From positions 97,649-161,648 of the forward strand of contig JABCZK010000008.1 of the NCBI GenBank assembly GCA_013289695.1: DNA of 64,000 nucleotides, read 5' to 3'. Origin of the DNA: Acidobacteriota bacterium. Its GTDB lineage: Bacteria > Acidobacteriota > Terriglobia > Acidiferrales > UBA7541. Below the pieces are notes generated by a model that ran no database searches, had not been told where the DNA came from, and saw only the letters and a program-made list of their open reading frames with translations. Both the position numbers and the translations under genes were made by a program. Below are positions 54,586 through 64,000 of the stretch, piece by piece. Each line of letters opens with the position of its first letter. Within the stretch, counting starts at the first letter, position 1.

Positions 54586-54826
54586 GTAGGCCTCCACGAT
54601 GGGATCGTAGGTGGGCATTGCCCTTCGGCGAAGCGCCGATGCACCCTACATGCGCCGCTGGCAGTATCGGCTGCCCCGTCAGTGCCTGTCAACTAAGAAC
54701 GACGAAACGATACAAGTCGGTCAGGAGCACTTCAGATTTCTGCGGTATCACGGGCTAGCCGGAAGTGATTGCGGGCCACAAGTCCGCTCGCGGGAATTCT
54801 CAGCGCGGAAGTCCCGATAAGTCGGG
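54586..54826. other. Non-coding sequence before the dispersed repeat
   Basis: No gene seen. The first part (54610-54652) contains a G/C-rich inverted motif (CCTTCGGCGAAGCGCCGATG) reminiscent of the dispersed sequence often found near CGGCGAAG repeats in soil bacteria, but pairing is short. Confidence 0.35.
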
Positions 54827-54966
54827 CGGTCTCAATGGGTCGATGCAACACGAACGCGAAGCCCACGCGGAGGGCTTTCAGCGGCGAAGGATCGTGCGCG
54901 AGGGTTGATTCAGCCGAAACACCCCCCTGGCTAGGTTCTGGTCGAGCACAGTTGGACAGATCGCTA
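54827..54966. repeat. Dispersed repeat, copy A
   Basis: About 140 bases that align with 62831-62969. Shared blocks are GGTCTCAATGGGTCGATGCA, AACGCGAAGCCCAC, CGGAGGGCTTTCAGC, GGTTGATTC, TCGAGCAC and ACAGATCG in the same order and spacing. It ends next to the stop codon of the ADOP permease gene. The family is not recognised; it may be a non-autonomous element or transposase end. Confidence 0.8.
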
Positions 54967-54972
54967 CGCTAG

Positions 54973-57489
54973 TTATTCGTGTCTCAGCGCGACCATCGGA
55001 TCAACGCGCGTTGCCCTCCGCGCCGGCACAAAGCTCGCCGCAAATCCAATGGCAGTGAGCAGAACTGCCGCGGCTGCCAGTGTGACTGGATCGCGCGCCG
55101 CCAACCCATACAGCAGCGACGTCGCGGCTTTGCCGCCAGCCAGCGTCAGTCCCGTGCCAACGACAATCCCGATGGCAATCAGTACCGCAATCTCACCCAG
55201 CACCAGTCGCAGTACGTCAGACCGCTGCGATCCGAGTGCCATGCGAATGCCGATCTCGTTTGTCCGCAGCGCCACGGTGTAGGAAATCACGCCGTACAAC
55301 CCAATCGCCGCCAGCAACACCGCCAGCACGCCGAAAAATCCGCATAGCGTGGCGATCAATTCGTCCTGCGTCAGCGATTCGCGAATCTGCATGCGTAACA
55401 CTTGGAAATGGATATCAATCTCAGGACTCTCTCCCGTGATCGTCTCCTTCACCGGATTCAGCACTCCTGCAATGCCCGCGCGCGAGCGGATCAGCAATGT
55501 TGCACCCGGATACACGAACGGCTGCACGGCCTGCGTTCGCGGGAAATACATCACTGCCTGCATCGGCTGGTGCATGTCGTTGTATACCGAATCCTTCACC
55601 TCGGCCACCACGGTGTAATAACGCGGCGTCTGCCCCGGCGGCGCCCACACTCGAAATTGCTTGCCGATCTCATCTTTTGCCCCATTAAAGAACTGCTTTA
55701 CAAACGTTTGGTTCACGATCGCCACACGCGGCGAATTGGCCGTGTCGTTTGGAGTGAAGTCGCGCCCCGCAAGCATCGGATTTTCGATCGTCTGAAAGTA
55801 TCCCGGGCTCACGTAATCCTCGAACGCTGCGCCGTTTGGATGACCGCCTTTGTCGTCTAGAACCCAGTCATTGCTCGTGTCTCCGTTTACGGGCGACCGG
55901 TCCGACGCGGCCGCAGCAGCGACGCCGGGAATCGCGCGAATGCGCTCCAGCAGATCGTTCGTAAAAGGGTCCTGCCGCTCCGCCGTAAGCTTCAGTCGCG
56001 TGAAATCGACATCGGCGACAAGCATGCCATCCTGCTGGAATCCCGGATCGCGCAGCATCAGATTGCGCAGGCTGCGCGCGAACAACAGCGCCCCAGCCAG
56101 CAGCACCAGCGACAGCGCCACTTGCGAAGCCACCAAGATGCGCTGGAAGCGGAACCGCTTCCGCCCCGCCGTCATCCCGCGTCCGTCAGCCTTCAGAACC
56201 GAGCCGACAGACGCATGCCCGGCTCGCAACGCCGGTGCGAGCCCGAACAAAATCGTCGTCAGCACGGCGAGCCCCGCGGCGAACGCCAACACCCGCCAAT
56301 CCATCGGCATATCCAGAAAGACCGGATTATCCGGCGTGGCGATGAACGCCAGCAAAGACCGGCTCAGCACCGCCGCAAGAAATCCTCCGCACACTGCTCC
56401 TGCAATCGCGAGCAGCGCGCTTTCCGAGAGCAGTTGCCGAATCAATCTACCGCGCGAAGCTCCCAAAGCAAGCCGCACCGCAACTTCACGTTCCCGCGAA
56501 CTCGCCCGCGCCAGCATCAGGTTTGCCAGATTCGCGCACGCAATCAGCAGCACCAGTCCCGACAATCCCAGCATCAGCCAAAGCGGGTCTGACGTATCCT
56601 TGCGCATCTGCGAAAACCCATTCTCGGCAGGCCACGCCTGGAACGCGTAGTCCAGGTAATGCTTCACGCCTTCCGCGTCGTACTGTGCCGGAATCGTTTC
56701 GTGCAACGAGGGCGAAGCGATCGCTCCCAGTTGCGCCGATGCGCGCTCCCGCGTCCAGCCGGGCTTGAGTCGCCCGAACACCGAAAGGCACCAGCTCTCG
56801 CGTGCCCTTTCGCCCGTTATCCGGCTGAATTCCCCATTGGTGATAGGCTCGGCGCAAAGCGGCATCGCCACGTCGAACCGGTCGCCCACCGAAACACCGT
56901 AAAAACTGGGCGGTGTCACACCCAGAATCGGAAACGAGTGGCTGTCGAGCGTGATCTGCTTGCCAATCGCCGACCTATCCCCGCCATATCGCCGCTGCCA
57001 GAACGAGTAGCTGATGTCAACTCCGCCCGCACATCCCGGCTGATCGTCCGCGTCGGAAATCAGCCGCCCCAGCACGGGCTGCACTCCCAGTGTCTCGAAG
57101 AATTCCCCGCTCACCCAAATCAGGGGCGCCATATCCACTTCGCCGCCATGCGCGAGATTGGTCTCTTCACGTGAGCCGCCACTCCACGCCGCGATCGACG
57201 AAAACGCCTGCTGCCGCCGCTGCACCTGCTGCCACAACGGAAAAGTGAATTCGGCGTACGGGCCGTTGAATCTCCCCGAGCCCCAATTCTTTTTCTCTAT
57301 GTGCACGATAGCGAGACGGTTGGGATCATTTACCGGCAGCGTGCGCAGTCGCACAGCGTCAATAAGCTGAAAGATCGCGGCGTTCGCGCCAATCCCCATC
57401 GCCAGCGTCAGAATCGCCACCGCGGCGAACCCCGGCGATTTTGCCAGCTGCCTCAAGCCATAGCGCAAATCCTGCCAAAGCGTCTGCAC
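54973..57489 (-). CDS. ADOP-type MacB/FtsX-like permease
   Basis: 838 residues. Starts LWQDLRYGLRQLAKSPGFAA, the hallmark of Acidobacterial Duplicated Orphan Permeases, followed by helix 1, a large periplasmic MacB-PCD domain (about 50-260), three helices with LIACANLANLMLARASSRER and EVAVRLALGASRGRLIRQLL, a second periplasmic domain (about 480-650), and a terminal FtsX domain ending [17 protein letters not shown]. It lacks an ATPase and none is adjacent. These proteins probably partner with unlinked MacB-type ATPases for export or envelope remodelling. GTG start with AGGGAG upstream. Paralogue of the gene at 58870. Confidence 0.92.
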   Translation of the reverse strand: MQTLWQDLRYGLRQLAKSPGFAAVAILTLAMGIGANAAIFQLIDAVRLRTLPVNDPNRLAIVHIEKKNWGSGRFNGPYAEFTFPLWQQVQRRQQAFSSIAAWSGGSREETNLAHGGEVDMAPLIWVSGEFFETLGVQPVLGRLISDADDQPGCAGGVDISYSFWQRRYGGDRSAIGKQITLDSHSFPILGVTPPSFYGVSVGDRFDVAMPLCAEPITNGEFSRITGERARESWCLSVFGRLKPGWTRERASAQLGAIASPSLHETIPAQYDAEGVKHYLDYAFQAWPAENGFSQMRKDTSDPLWLMLGLSGLVLLIACANLANLMLARASSREREVAVRLALGASRGRLIRQLLSESALLAIAGAVCGGFLAAVLSRSLLAFIATPDNPVFLDMPMDWRVLAFAAGLAVLTTILFGLAPALRAGHASVGSVLKADGRGMTAGRKRFRFQRILVASQVALSLVLLAGALLFARSLRNLMLRDPGFQQDGMLVADVDFTRLKLTAERQDPFTNDLLERIRAIPGVAAAAASDRSPVNGDTSNDWVLDDKGGHPNGAAFEDYVSPGYFQTIENPMLAGRDFTPNDTANSPRVAIVNQTFVKQFFNGAKDEIGKQFRVWAPPGQTPRYYTVVAEVKDSVYNDMHQPMQAVMYFPRTQAVQPFVYPGATLLIRSRAGIAGVLNPVKETITGESPEIDIHFQVLRMQIRESLTQDELIATLCGFFGVLAVLLAAIGLYGVISYTVALRTNEIGIRMALGSQRSDVLRLVLGEIAVLIAIGIVVGTGLTLAGGKAATSLLYGLAARDPVTLAAAAVLLTAIGFAASFVPARRATRVDPMVALRHE

Positions 57490-57770
57490 GGGTACACTCC
57501 CTGAAAGATTTACTCACAGCAGCCAACGAACGCGGCTCGTGAACCGCCAGATTATAGTCGAGAAAAACCAGCAAAGTCCCGGTAAACGCGCTTACCGAAG
57601 AAGTGAAATTGCGGCCCTTGAGCTGCCCGACAACAAGTAACTGGGTATGTCGCCGGCTCGGCGAAATTGAGTCGCTTGCTGTTCGCGGTACCATTCAGGC
57701 CGCTGGCATCGTGAGGCGCATTCAACAACTCAGGGCCGCTGAATGGCAGAGAATGATGCCCCAATATGAG

Positions 57771-58505
57771 CTACGTCGAGGCGGCTTGGACTTTTGTGCC
57801 GTAGGCTAGGCTCGCATACCAATTGCCGCGGCCTTCCGGGGTGAGGTCCATGAAGTGCCAGACCGGAGCGAGCAGGTCGATGCCGCGCTCGGAGATATCG
57901 GTGGCCATCCGAGGATGCGCCGTGTAGAAGTGGCGCACGTCGCCCTTGGCGTCGCGGGTGAAAACGGAAATTGTAGAGTCCTGATGCCCTTCGGGGTCTT
58001 CGCTGCCTAGGTCATATTTGAAGGTGCTGTTGCCGGCGCTAACGAGACGCAACTTGTCCCACCCGCGTGCACGCCCGTAGGCGCGCAAAGTAGCGATGTC
58101 CGCGGCGGCGACGACCGCGAAATCGAGATTCTGGGCGAGGTGATGGGCCACTCCGTTGGCTCCGTCGAGCCACGCAGTGCACATCGGGCAAGCCTTCGAT
58201 TGCTTCTTCCCGTACATGAAGTGATAAATGATGAGGGAGCGATTGGGACTGGTGAAAAGTTCGCTGAGGCGGACGGCGTGCAGGGGAGCGTCACCTGCGT
58301 TGAGATCGCGCGGGCCTTCTTCCAATTGATAATTCTGAACAGGAGCGCCCTCGGGAAGATGTCGGCGCAGCTCGGCGACGCGTTCGCGTTGGCGCATTAG
58401 CTCGATTTCGGCAAGGCGAAGCTCTTCGCGCTTGCCCAAATACTCGGAAGATTCGTTGGTCAAATTGGTTTGCCGAAACGTTCCGTCTACGGTTGTGGGT
58501 ACCAT
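57771..58505 (-). CDS. DUF899-family thioredoxin-like protein
   Basis: 244 residues. The DUF899 layout is clear: REELRLAEIELMRQRERVAE, LRRHLPEGAPVQNYQLEEGP, SLIIYHFMYGKKQSKACPMC, TAWLDGANGVAHHLAQNLDF and a C-terminal VWHFMDLTPEGRG. The thioredoxin-like fold has a CPMC pair at the position of the redox CxxC. Function in the cell is unknown; a thiol-redox role is possible. GGAGGTGA lies 7 bases before the ATG, one of the best ribosome sites in the window. It lies between the two ADOP permeases but shows no obvious link to them. Confidence 0.88.
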   Translation of the reverse strand: MVPTTVDGTFRQTNLTNESSEYLGKREELRLAEIELMRQRERVAELRRHLPEGAPVQNYQLEEGPRDLNAGDAPLHAVRLSELFTSPNRSLIIYHFMYGKKQSKACPMCTAWLDGANGVAHHLAQNLDFAVVAAADIATLRAYGRARGWDKLRLVSAGNSTFKYDLGSEDPEGHQDSTISVFTRDAKGDVRHFYTAHPRMATDISERGIDLLAPVWHFMDLTPEGRGNWYASLAYGTKVQAAST

Positions 58506-58869
58506 CGGCGGTCACCTCCAGGTGTGATTCTCCCCCTTCGCAGTGAAAATATGCAACCAGCGTGCTGCGGCTCGGGCTCGGGCTTGCATCCTCTCGAATG
58601 CTGAGTAGGTGCAGAGAATCTTGCAATTGGGTCTGATTACCGCATGTGCCATCTATATGAAATTTCAAGTTTCGGGTTACGCGACTACGCGTCCACTGAC
58701 ACGCGTTACCTGGGGCCGATTGCTGGTGGTAGAGCAATTTAAGAACAGCTATCTAGCCCAGCGAAGCCCGACCATCATAGACGGCTAAGGTGCAGATTAG
58801 CAGCCATACCTTCCGGTCGCATCGCTCGGCGGAATCGAGGGAGTGCAGATCTCGAGAATGTGGAGAGAT
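58506..58869. other. Intergenic region
   Basis: About 360 bases upstream of the DUF899 gene and downstream of the second ADOP permease. No gene, RNA or repeat is recognised. Confidence 0.5.
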
Positions 58870-61275
58870 TTATTCGTGCCGCAGCGCCACCATGGGATCC
58901 ACGTCCGTGGCGCGGCGAGCCGGAACGTAAATGGCAACAAACGCCACCACGAACAGCGCGCCGCAAGCCTCGGCAAAGGTCGCGGGATCGAACGGCTTCA
59001 CTTCGAATAGCATGCTCGTCAACAGGGGCGTGGCGACAAACGCGGCGCCGAGCCCCACGACGAGCCCGGCTGCCACAAGCCGCATGCCCTGCCGGAGCAC
59101 CAGGTGCAACACTCCGCCGGGCTGCGCGCCGAGCGCCAGACGAATGCCGATTTCGCGCGTGCGCTCAGCCACGCTGTACGCCATCACGCCGTAGATACCC
59201 GCCATCGAAAGCGCAAGCGCCAGCAGCGCGAAGACCCCGATTAGCAGCGCCCGAAAACGTGGAGCGGCCACCGACTCCGAGAGCTCGGCTTGCATGGTGC
59301 TGAAACGCGACGGCACCTCAGGAGAAATATCGCGTAGCGTGCGACGGAGCGTTTCTTCGAGAGAGCCCGGTTCCAGCGGAGTGCGGGCTACCACGATCAA
59401 CGAAGTCGAGGGCAGCGGATGTTGTTCGTACGGCATGAATATCTCCGGCCAGGGCGGCGTGGTCGGGCCGAATTGGCGGGTATTTCCCACCACCCCGACG
59501 ATGCGCATGCCCTTGAATGAGTCCATCCCGCAGAAAATCGTGTGCCCGATCGGATTCTGCTTCGGAAAGGCTTGCTTGGCCAGGGCTTCGTTGATGACGG
59601 CAACGAAGGGAGCGTCGTAGGCGTCACCCACCGCAAAGTCGCGGCCGCTTGCGAGCGGAATTCCCATGGTGCCAAAATAATTCGGCGTGGCGATCGAAAA
59701 GACCGCCTGTGGAGCGCCAACACTCAGCGTCTCGATTGGCGGCAGAGAATCAATCCAGTAGCCGCCGTTCGAGCTGGCATCGTGCGGCAAGCCGCGTGTG
59801 GCGGCGATGGAAGCGACGCCCGGAATCACAGACGCTTCGGCGAGAAATCTCTTGTAAAGCTGCGTGGCGTGGCGCGCGCCCTCGAGGCCCGATGCGGGCA
59901 CGTCCGTATCCATCACCACTACCTTTTCGGGCCGAAAGCCCATCTGCACGTCGAGCAGCGCGCGAAGGCTGCGAATCAAGAGCCCCGCACCCGCCAGCAG
60001 CACTACCGACAGCGCGACTTCGGATATGACCAGTGCACCGTGCAAACGGCCGGCGCCGCGGCTTGTGCTTCCGCGCGGACCCGATTGCTGCAGAGCTTCG
60101 TTCAGATCCAGACGCGCCGCCTGATATGCCGGCGCGATGCCGAAGAGCACGGTGGAGATGAGCGAAACGCCGCAGGTGAAGGCGAGCACTCGCAGGTCGA
60201 TGCCGGCTTCGTTCAGGCGCGGAATATCATGCGGCGCAAGGCGCATTAGGATTTGCGAGGTGAGAACCGCGATCGCCAAGCCCGCCGCGCCGCCTGCCAG
60301 CGCGATCAGCGCGCTTTCGGTGAGCAATTGGCGGACAATTCGGGCGCGGCTGGCGCCCATTGCCGCGCGGATGGCAATTTCGTGTGTGCGGCCTGTGGCC
60401 TTTGCCAGCAACAAGTTCGCGATGTTGGCGCACGCGATCAGGAGAACGACGCAGACGGAGGCCAGCAAGAGCTCGAGCGTGAGCCGCACGTTTGACACCT
60501 TGTCGTCGCGCAGGGAGGTAACAACGGCGCTCTTATTCTTGTTGCTGGGCGGGTACAACTGTTCGAGGCGAGCGGCGATCGTGATCATTTCCGCCAGTGC
60601 TTTATTCAACGTGCCCTCTGCCTTCAGCCGCGCGACGACCCGGTAGTTGTGGCCCGAGCGTGACGTTGTTTCGGGAACCACCGTATTCGCCGGAATCCAG
60701 ACATCTGTCATGTCGGGAAAACGAAAGCCCAGCGGGGCAACGCCTACGATATTCAGGCTGTGTCCGAACACCTGGACGCCCTGTCTGAGCACTGTCGGAT
60801 CGCCACCGAATCGCTGGCGCCAATAAGAATAGGAAATAATCGCGGCGCCGTTTTTTCGGTCATCCGGCGTGAAGAAGTGCCCCGCCGCCGGCTCGACGAG
60901 GAAGACGCGAAAGAATTCGGGTGTAACCAGGGCACAGTGCGAGTATTGGCCGCCGGTACTCGACGACACTGCGCAGTCTTCGTCTTCGTAGTACGCCATG
61001 GATGCAAAAGCCGTTGCTTGATCGTGCCAGTCGTGAAAATCCGGCGCGGAGACTTGGCCGTGGTTTCCGGTTTCCTTCCACAGCGAGGTAATCGTGACTA
61101 TGCGATTCGGCTCCCGATATGCTAGTGGCCGTAGCAGCACAGCGTTCACCACGCTGAACATCGCCGTGTTCGCGCCAATTCCGATGGCGAGCGTCAGGAC
61201 AGCGATGACCGTGAACCCCGGATTTTTCGCCAGCATGCGGACGCCGTAGCGGAGGTCCTGCCAGAAGTTGCTCAT
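58870..61275 (-). CDS. ADOP-type MacB/FtsX-like permease, second copy
   Basis: 801 residues. Start [20 protein letters not shown], then helix 1, a MacB-PCD domain, the helices [20 protein letters not shown] and [20 protein letters not shown], a second extracytoplasmic domain and a C-terminal FtsX unit ending [16 protein letters not shown]. Architecture equals that of the first ADOP gene, but the periplasmic domains differ strongly, so they are old paralogues rather than a recent duplication. The ATG at 61275 is preceded by GAGGAAG. No ATPase or membrane-fusion protein lies nearby. The upstream 34-codon extension of the frame was left out. Confidence 0.92.
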   Translation of the reverse strand: MSNFWQDLRYGVRMLAKNPGFTVIAVLTLAIGIGANTAMFSVVNAVLLRPLAYREPNRIVTITSLWKETGNHGQVSAPDFHDWHDQATAFASMAYYEDEDCAVSSSTGGQYSHCALVTPEFFRVFLVEPAAGHFFTPDDRKNGAAIISYSYWRQRFGGDPTVLRQGVQVFGHSLNIVGVAPLGFRFPDMTDVWIPANTVVPETTSRSGHNYRVVARLKAEGTLNKALAEMITIAARLEQLYPPSNKNKSAVVTSLRDDKVSNVRLTLELLLASVCVVLLIACANIANLLLAKATGRTHEIAIRAAMGASRARIVRQLLTESALIALAGGAAGLAIAVLTSQILMRLAPHDIPRLNEAGIDLRVLAFTCGVSLISTVLFGIAPAYQAARLDLNEALQQSGPRGSTSRGAGRLHGALVISEVALSVVLLAGAGLLIRSLRALLDVQMGFRPEKVVVMDTDVPASGLEGARHATQLYKRFLAEASVIPGVASIAATRGLPHDASSNGGYWIDSLPPIETLSVGAPQAVFSIATPNYFGTMGIPLASGRDFAVGDAYDAPFVAVINEALAKQAFPKQNPIGHTIFCGMDSFKGMRIVGVVGNTRQFGPTTPPWPEIFMPYEQHPLPSTSLIVVARTPLEPGSLEETLRRTLRDISPEVPSRFSTMQAELSESVAAPRFRALLIGVFALLALALSMAGIYGVMAYSVAERTREIGIRLALGAQPGGVLHLVLRQGMRLVAAGLVVGLGAAFVATPLLTSMLFEVKPFDPATFAEACGALFVVAFVAIYVPARRATDVDPMVALRHE

Positions 61276-61565
61276 GTTTCTTCCTCGCTGCCGGAGATAC
61301 GCAAGCAGCCGCGAGGATGTTCCCGTCGAAGATTGCTGGATCGGGGCTTTGCGTGAGAAGGTCTCCGCTAAGATCACTTCTGGCTAACGCCAGCGTATTA
61401 TCAGACGCATGTCTGCCCAAGTAAGATGCAATAGAGCGGTAAACGCCGAAACCGGTCAAGGAGAGTACTGGCCCGCATCAGGACTCGATCGCGTAATCTG
61501 TCGATAGCTTCCGGTTTGGCGACAAGTCGCCTGGGACTATGAGAACGCTTTTTTGGGGCCGAGCG

Positions 61566-62012
61566 TTAACCGTATTTGAGATCGGTGCTCTGTCCGACCT
61601 CGATGATGTAACCGTCCGGATCGCGGATGTAGCAGCGAATCTCGCCGTACTTGGGGATCGGCGGCGTGAGGAAGTCAGCCCCGCGACTTTTCCACAATTC
61701 GTAGCACGCTTGAATATCCGCAACGCGGAAATTCATAAAGCTGTTGATGTGATTTGGGTCGGGGACGCTGAGCGTTACCGTCGGCTTATCCGGGGTCGGC
61801 CCGCCCGCGACGTTCAGAATCATCCAAATATTCGCAAGCTGAAGGTACGGAGGCGCGTTGCCGTCACCCATGGTCAGAATGCGAGCGCCGAAGACCTTTT
61901 CGTAGTAGCGAGCCGACCGCTCGACGTCGGCGACAGTGAGAAAATGCGCGATGCTGATCCCATCCCGCGGGGGCATCTCATAGCTTTTTTGTTCGATTTG
62001 TACGCTGGTCAT
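61566..62012 (-). CDS. VOC-family protein
   Basis: 148 residues, one vicinal-oxygen-chelate domain: ISIAHFLTVADVERSARYYE, KVFGARILTMGDGNAPPYLQ, NWMILNVAGG-like strand and IRCYIRDPDGYIIEVGQSTD with the metal-ligand Glu. The ATG at 62012 is preferred because GGAGG lies 5 bases upstream. Members act as glyoxalases, dioxygenases or resistance proteins; none of these can be assigned here. Flanked by repeats and unrelated genes. Confidence 0.82.
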   Translation of the reverse strand: MTSVQIEQKSYEMPPRDGISIAHFLTVADVERSARYYEKVFGARILTMGDGNAPPYLQLANIWMILNVAGGPTPDKPTVTLSVPDPNHINSFMNFRVADIQACYELWKSRGADFLTPPIPKYGEIRCYIRDPDGYIIEVGQSTDLKYG

Positions 62013-62524
62013 TGACGCCTCCAATTCCGACAAACGATGCTCATCTGCTGATTCCGGTTCTTTCGTGCTCATGCTATGCCAGTTGAGTTTGACGAGGAAA
62101 GGCAAAACAATTGGCGTTGGCTATGAGGGTTCACGAGTTCTGAGTGTGTCAGGGCAAACCCGGACGTAATCCTTAAGTCCCGATTAGCGCGGTAGTCTCA
62201 ATGGACCGATGCAACACTCAAGTCGAAATCGACTCGCGTTGAAAACACAGACTAAATCGCTCGTTAGGGTTAGATCAGCCGGGAGACTGCCCTGTTGAGC
62301 TGACATCCGTAATCGGAAACTTGACCCTCATCTCCGGGAACCGGCCTTTCTCAGCGCGAGTGCTCCCGATCTATAAAATCCACAAACTGTATAAAAGTGA
62401 GCAGTACTTAACCTCGATAGCCTCTACGCTGCCAGGCCAGAGTCCGAATTGGAAATTCCGAGTCAAGTACCGACGCTGGGCCACCAGTCGACGGCCTTCG
62501 GAAGACAAAGGATGGAGAAAAAGC
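62013..62524. other. Intergenic region with divergent repeat copy C
   Basis: About 510 bases. The only structured part recognised is the repeat copy at 62177-62215. Sequence between the repeat and 62525 contains no convincing gene; a frame open from 62321 to the membrane-protein start has no protein-like features. Confidence 0.5.
62177..62215. repeat. Dispersed repeat, copy C (short, divergent)
   Basis: The stretch AAGTCCCGATTAGCGCGGTA followed by GTCTCAATGGACCGATGCAA aligns with the left end of copy A (AAGTCCCGATAAGTCGGGCG then GTCTCAATGGGTCGATGCAA). Homology fades after GCAACAC, so only the left edge is kept. Confidence 0.65.
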
Positions 62525-62785
62525 ATGTTTCACTTGATCTGGTACTTGCTTATTGGGCTTATCTCGGGTGTTATCGCGAAAAACGTCATGCATGTGCACA
62601 TAACGATTTTCTGGACGGTCGCGCTCGGCATCATCGGATCGATCCTCGGCGGCGGCGTCGCCCATATGTTCTCGCGTCCGACAAATGAAAAATATCATCC
62701 CGCAGGCCTCATTTTATCCACACTGGGCGCGATGCTTGTTCTCTACATTTGCTATAAGCTGAATATTCATTTTCCTGCGGTCTAA
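62525..62785 (+). CDS. GlsB/YeaQ/YmgE-like small membrane protein
   Basis: 86 residues with three hydrophobic segments: MFHLIWYLLIGLISGVIAKN, ITIFWTVALGIIGSILGGGV and GLILSTLGAMLVLYICYKLN. The paired glycine-rich helices match the transglycosylase-associated (YeaQ) family, whose members are stress-induced inner-membrane proteins of unknown mechanism. GGATGGAG lies upstream of the ATG. A single gene between repeat copies C and B. Confidence 0.82.
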   Translation: MFHLIWYLLIGLISGVIAKNVMHVHITIFWTVALGIIGSILGGGVAHMFSRPTNEKYHPAGLILSTLGAMLVLYICYKLNIHFPAV

Positions 62786-63217
62786 CCCCACAGAGCCGAT
62801 CGCATATAAACGAAGTCCTGGTAAACGCGGTGGTCTCAATGGGTCGATGCAACTCTAACGCGAAGCCCACCCGGAGGGCTTTCAGCCGCTCAGGAACAAT
62901 CGCGACGGTTGATTCGACCGGAAGACTCGCTGACAAGCGTCTGATCGAGCACGCCGCACAGATCGGTTCTCTGGTGGCAAGCACTGTCGGACCAGCGGCT
63001 TATGTGATCCTCCAGCAACCCGTCAAGCTGGCACAGATTATCGGACAGCTACCCGGCTAGTACTGCCTCAGGCCGGGATCGCACGATGTCAGTTGGGAAC
63101 CATTTCTAATAAAATTGCTCCAGTCAGTGGCCGCGCATACCAGCACTAAAGCTGGCCTTGGGGACAGTATCGGGCTGACTCAGACCGCCGTAGGCTTGTG
63201 GTGTAGGCAAGAATTTC
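62786..63217. other. Intergenic region holding repeat copy B
   Basis: About 430 bases. Apart from the repeat, no gene is recognised. The open frame at 62830-63060 runs through the repeat and is judged non-coding. Confidence 0.5.
62831..62969. repeat. Dispersed repeat, copy B
   Basis: The counterpart of 54827-54966, about 8 kb away and in the same orientation. Identity is highest in the first 60 bases (through GGAGGGCTTTCAGC) and patchy but collinear afterwards to ACAGATCG. Confidence 0.8.
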
Positions 63218-63790
63218 ATGCCAACTCCCACAAGATGCGCCATCCGCTTTGCCAGCCACGCCAAGCGATCTGCGGCGACCATTCTGGCGGCTCTGCTCTT
63301 AGCGTTGCTGCCGGCGAGTTCGCTTCCTTCTCAGACGGTTCCCCAGCGCGCGAGTTTTCAAAATCGAACGAGCCAGCTTGAATTGCAGATGTGGGAGCTG
63401 ATCAACCGCGACCGCGCAGATCCGTCTTACTCCAGCGAAACAAGGGGCCGCGCGCCTGCGCTCCAGTGGGACGACCGGCTGGCGGCAGTAGCCAGGATGC
63501 ACTCGGAGGAAATGGCCCGAAATGGATACTTCAGTCATGAGGGTGCGGACGGGAGCTCTCCGGCGAACCGCGTTTCAATGGCGGGAATTAAGTGGCGCTC
63601 GACTGGGGAAAACATCGCCAATTGCAGAGGCGTGAGCGAGGCCGAGTCCCTGTTCATGAATGAGCCGAAGTTCCAGCAGAATCATCGCTGGAATATTCTG
63701 AACGTGAATTACACGCACGTGGGAGTAGGAGTTGCGCGAGCGCCCGACGGAAGTCTCTACATCACACAGGAGTTCGCGCAATTGCGCTAG
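63218..63790 (+). CDS. Secreted CAP-domain (SCP/YkwD-like) protein
   Basis: 190 residues. A basic N-terminus and hydrophobic stretch (ATILAALLLALLPASSLPSQ) form a signal peptide. The CAP domain (about 55-190) has LQMWELINRDRADP, LQWDDRLAAVARMHSEEMAR, NGYFSHEGADGSSPANRVSM, STGENIANCRG and LNVNYTHVGVGVARAPDGSL, including the His and Glu residues of the CAP cavity. Bacterial members are secreted proteins of uncertain function, possibly cell-wall or small-lipid binding. It is a single gene near the right edge. Confidence 0.88.
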   Translation: MPTPTRCAIRFASHAKRSAATILAALLLALLPASSLPSQTVPQRASFQNRTSQLELQMWELINRDRADPSYSSETRGRAPALQWDDRLAAVARMHSEEMARNGYFSHEGADGSSPANRVSMAGIKWRSTGENIANCRGVSEAESLFMNEPKFQQNHRWNILNVNYTHVGVGVARAPDGSLYITQEFAQLR

Positions 63791-64000
63791 CCGCGGCAAA
63801 CTGCCGGAGATCTCCGCTTCTCCAGAACATATGTCTCCGTTACGCTCAGGAAAGTAACGTCGAAGCAGCCAACCTCCGATAAGTTCTATAAAGGAAGAAG
63901 TCAAGAAAAAACACTTCTCCCTCGGCTGGAAGTTTTCTTGCTTCTCAGCCCATACGATCGAGCGAGAGTTGTTCTGACCTACCGCCCCATATGCTCGGTT

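Noticed and set aside
62830..63060. 76-codon rightward frame whose start resembles another at 54769-54972
   Set aside because: The resemblance is due to the shared DNA repeat; frames end at different places and codon pattern is not conserved.
1..64000. CRISPR arrays, tRNA and rRNA genes, riboswitches
   Set aside because: No regularly spaced direct repeats, cloverleaf or rRNA-like sequence and no recognised riboswitch core were seen by eye; covariance-model searches were not possible.

Overview
The window reads as a chromosomal segment of an Acidobacteriota bacterium. The grounds are moderately GC-rich coding sequence, two 800+ residue MacB/FtsX-like permeases of the ADOP type (Acidobacterial Duplicated Orphan Permease), frequent exported beta-propeller and hypothetical proteins, and a compact heme cluster. 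This taxonomic call is an inference from gene content; no rRNA or tRNA gene was recognised.

Layout. 1-2.6 kb: the end of a PotC-type ABC permease overlapped by a Tat-exported amine oxidase, then a clear terminator. 2.9-4.2 kb: an exported amidohydrolase. 4.2-14.5 kb: a divergent tetrapyrrole locus, with CcsA/HemX-like protein-hemA-hemC-hemD-hemB-hemL leftward and hemE-hemN-hemY rightward. It covers every step from glutamyl-tRNA to protoporphyrin IX except glutamyl-tRNA charging; no ferrochelatase is in view. 14.5-19.9 kb: a hotdog thioesterase, a TPR protein, a LON-domain protein, a MoxR-like AAA protein paired with a VWA protein, and a thioredoxin-fold protein. 20-24.6 kb: small hypothetical proteins, a membrane glycosyltransferase, a broken nucleoside hydrolase and a FAH-family hydrolase. 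24.6-29.3 kb: three carboxylate-type transporters (a dicarboxylate/cation symporter and two MFS proteins, one of the oxalate/formate antiporter family).

30.4-46.0 kb is the most notable part: a long leftward run that looks like a complete oxalate-use locus. Its upstream half has malate synthase, a ligase closely resembling AAE3/Pcs60 oxalate-CoA ligases, and a PanE-family reductase of the kind that serves as oxalyl-CoA reductase in Methylobacterium. Its downstream half, headed by a FadR/GntR regulator, encodes a Cdc48-like double AAA ATPase and a 2-oxoacid:acceptor oxidoreductase (gamma, a GltD-like FAD protein fused to a ferredoxin domain, alpha, beta). The alpha subunit carries YPIRPYT, the arginine variant I associate with oxalate oxidoreductase, instead of the pyruvate-type YPITP. 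Small unknown proteins and a lone receiver domain complete the run. Together with the OFA transporter the reading is: oxalate enters, part is oxidised to CO2 with electrons passed through ferredoxin/FAD to a pyridine nucleotide, and part is activated to oxalyl-CoA, reduced to glyoxylate and joined to acetyl-CoA as malate. The substrate is inferred, not proven.

46-52.6 kb: a hydratase of the 2-keto-4-pentenoate type, an OprO/P-like porin, a large exported beta-propeller protein with a strong terminator, and small secreted proteins. 52.7-64 kb is accessory in character: an LVIVD-like protein, an insertion-sequence remnant, two ADOP permeases, two VOC proteins, a DUF899 protein, a GlsB/YeaQ-like membrane protein, a secreted CAP-domain protein, and at least three copies of an unnamed dispersed repeat.
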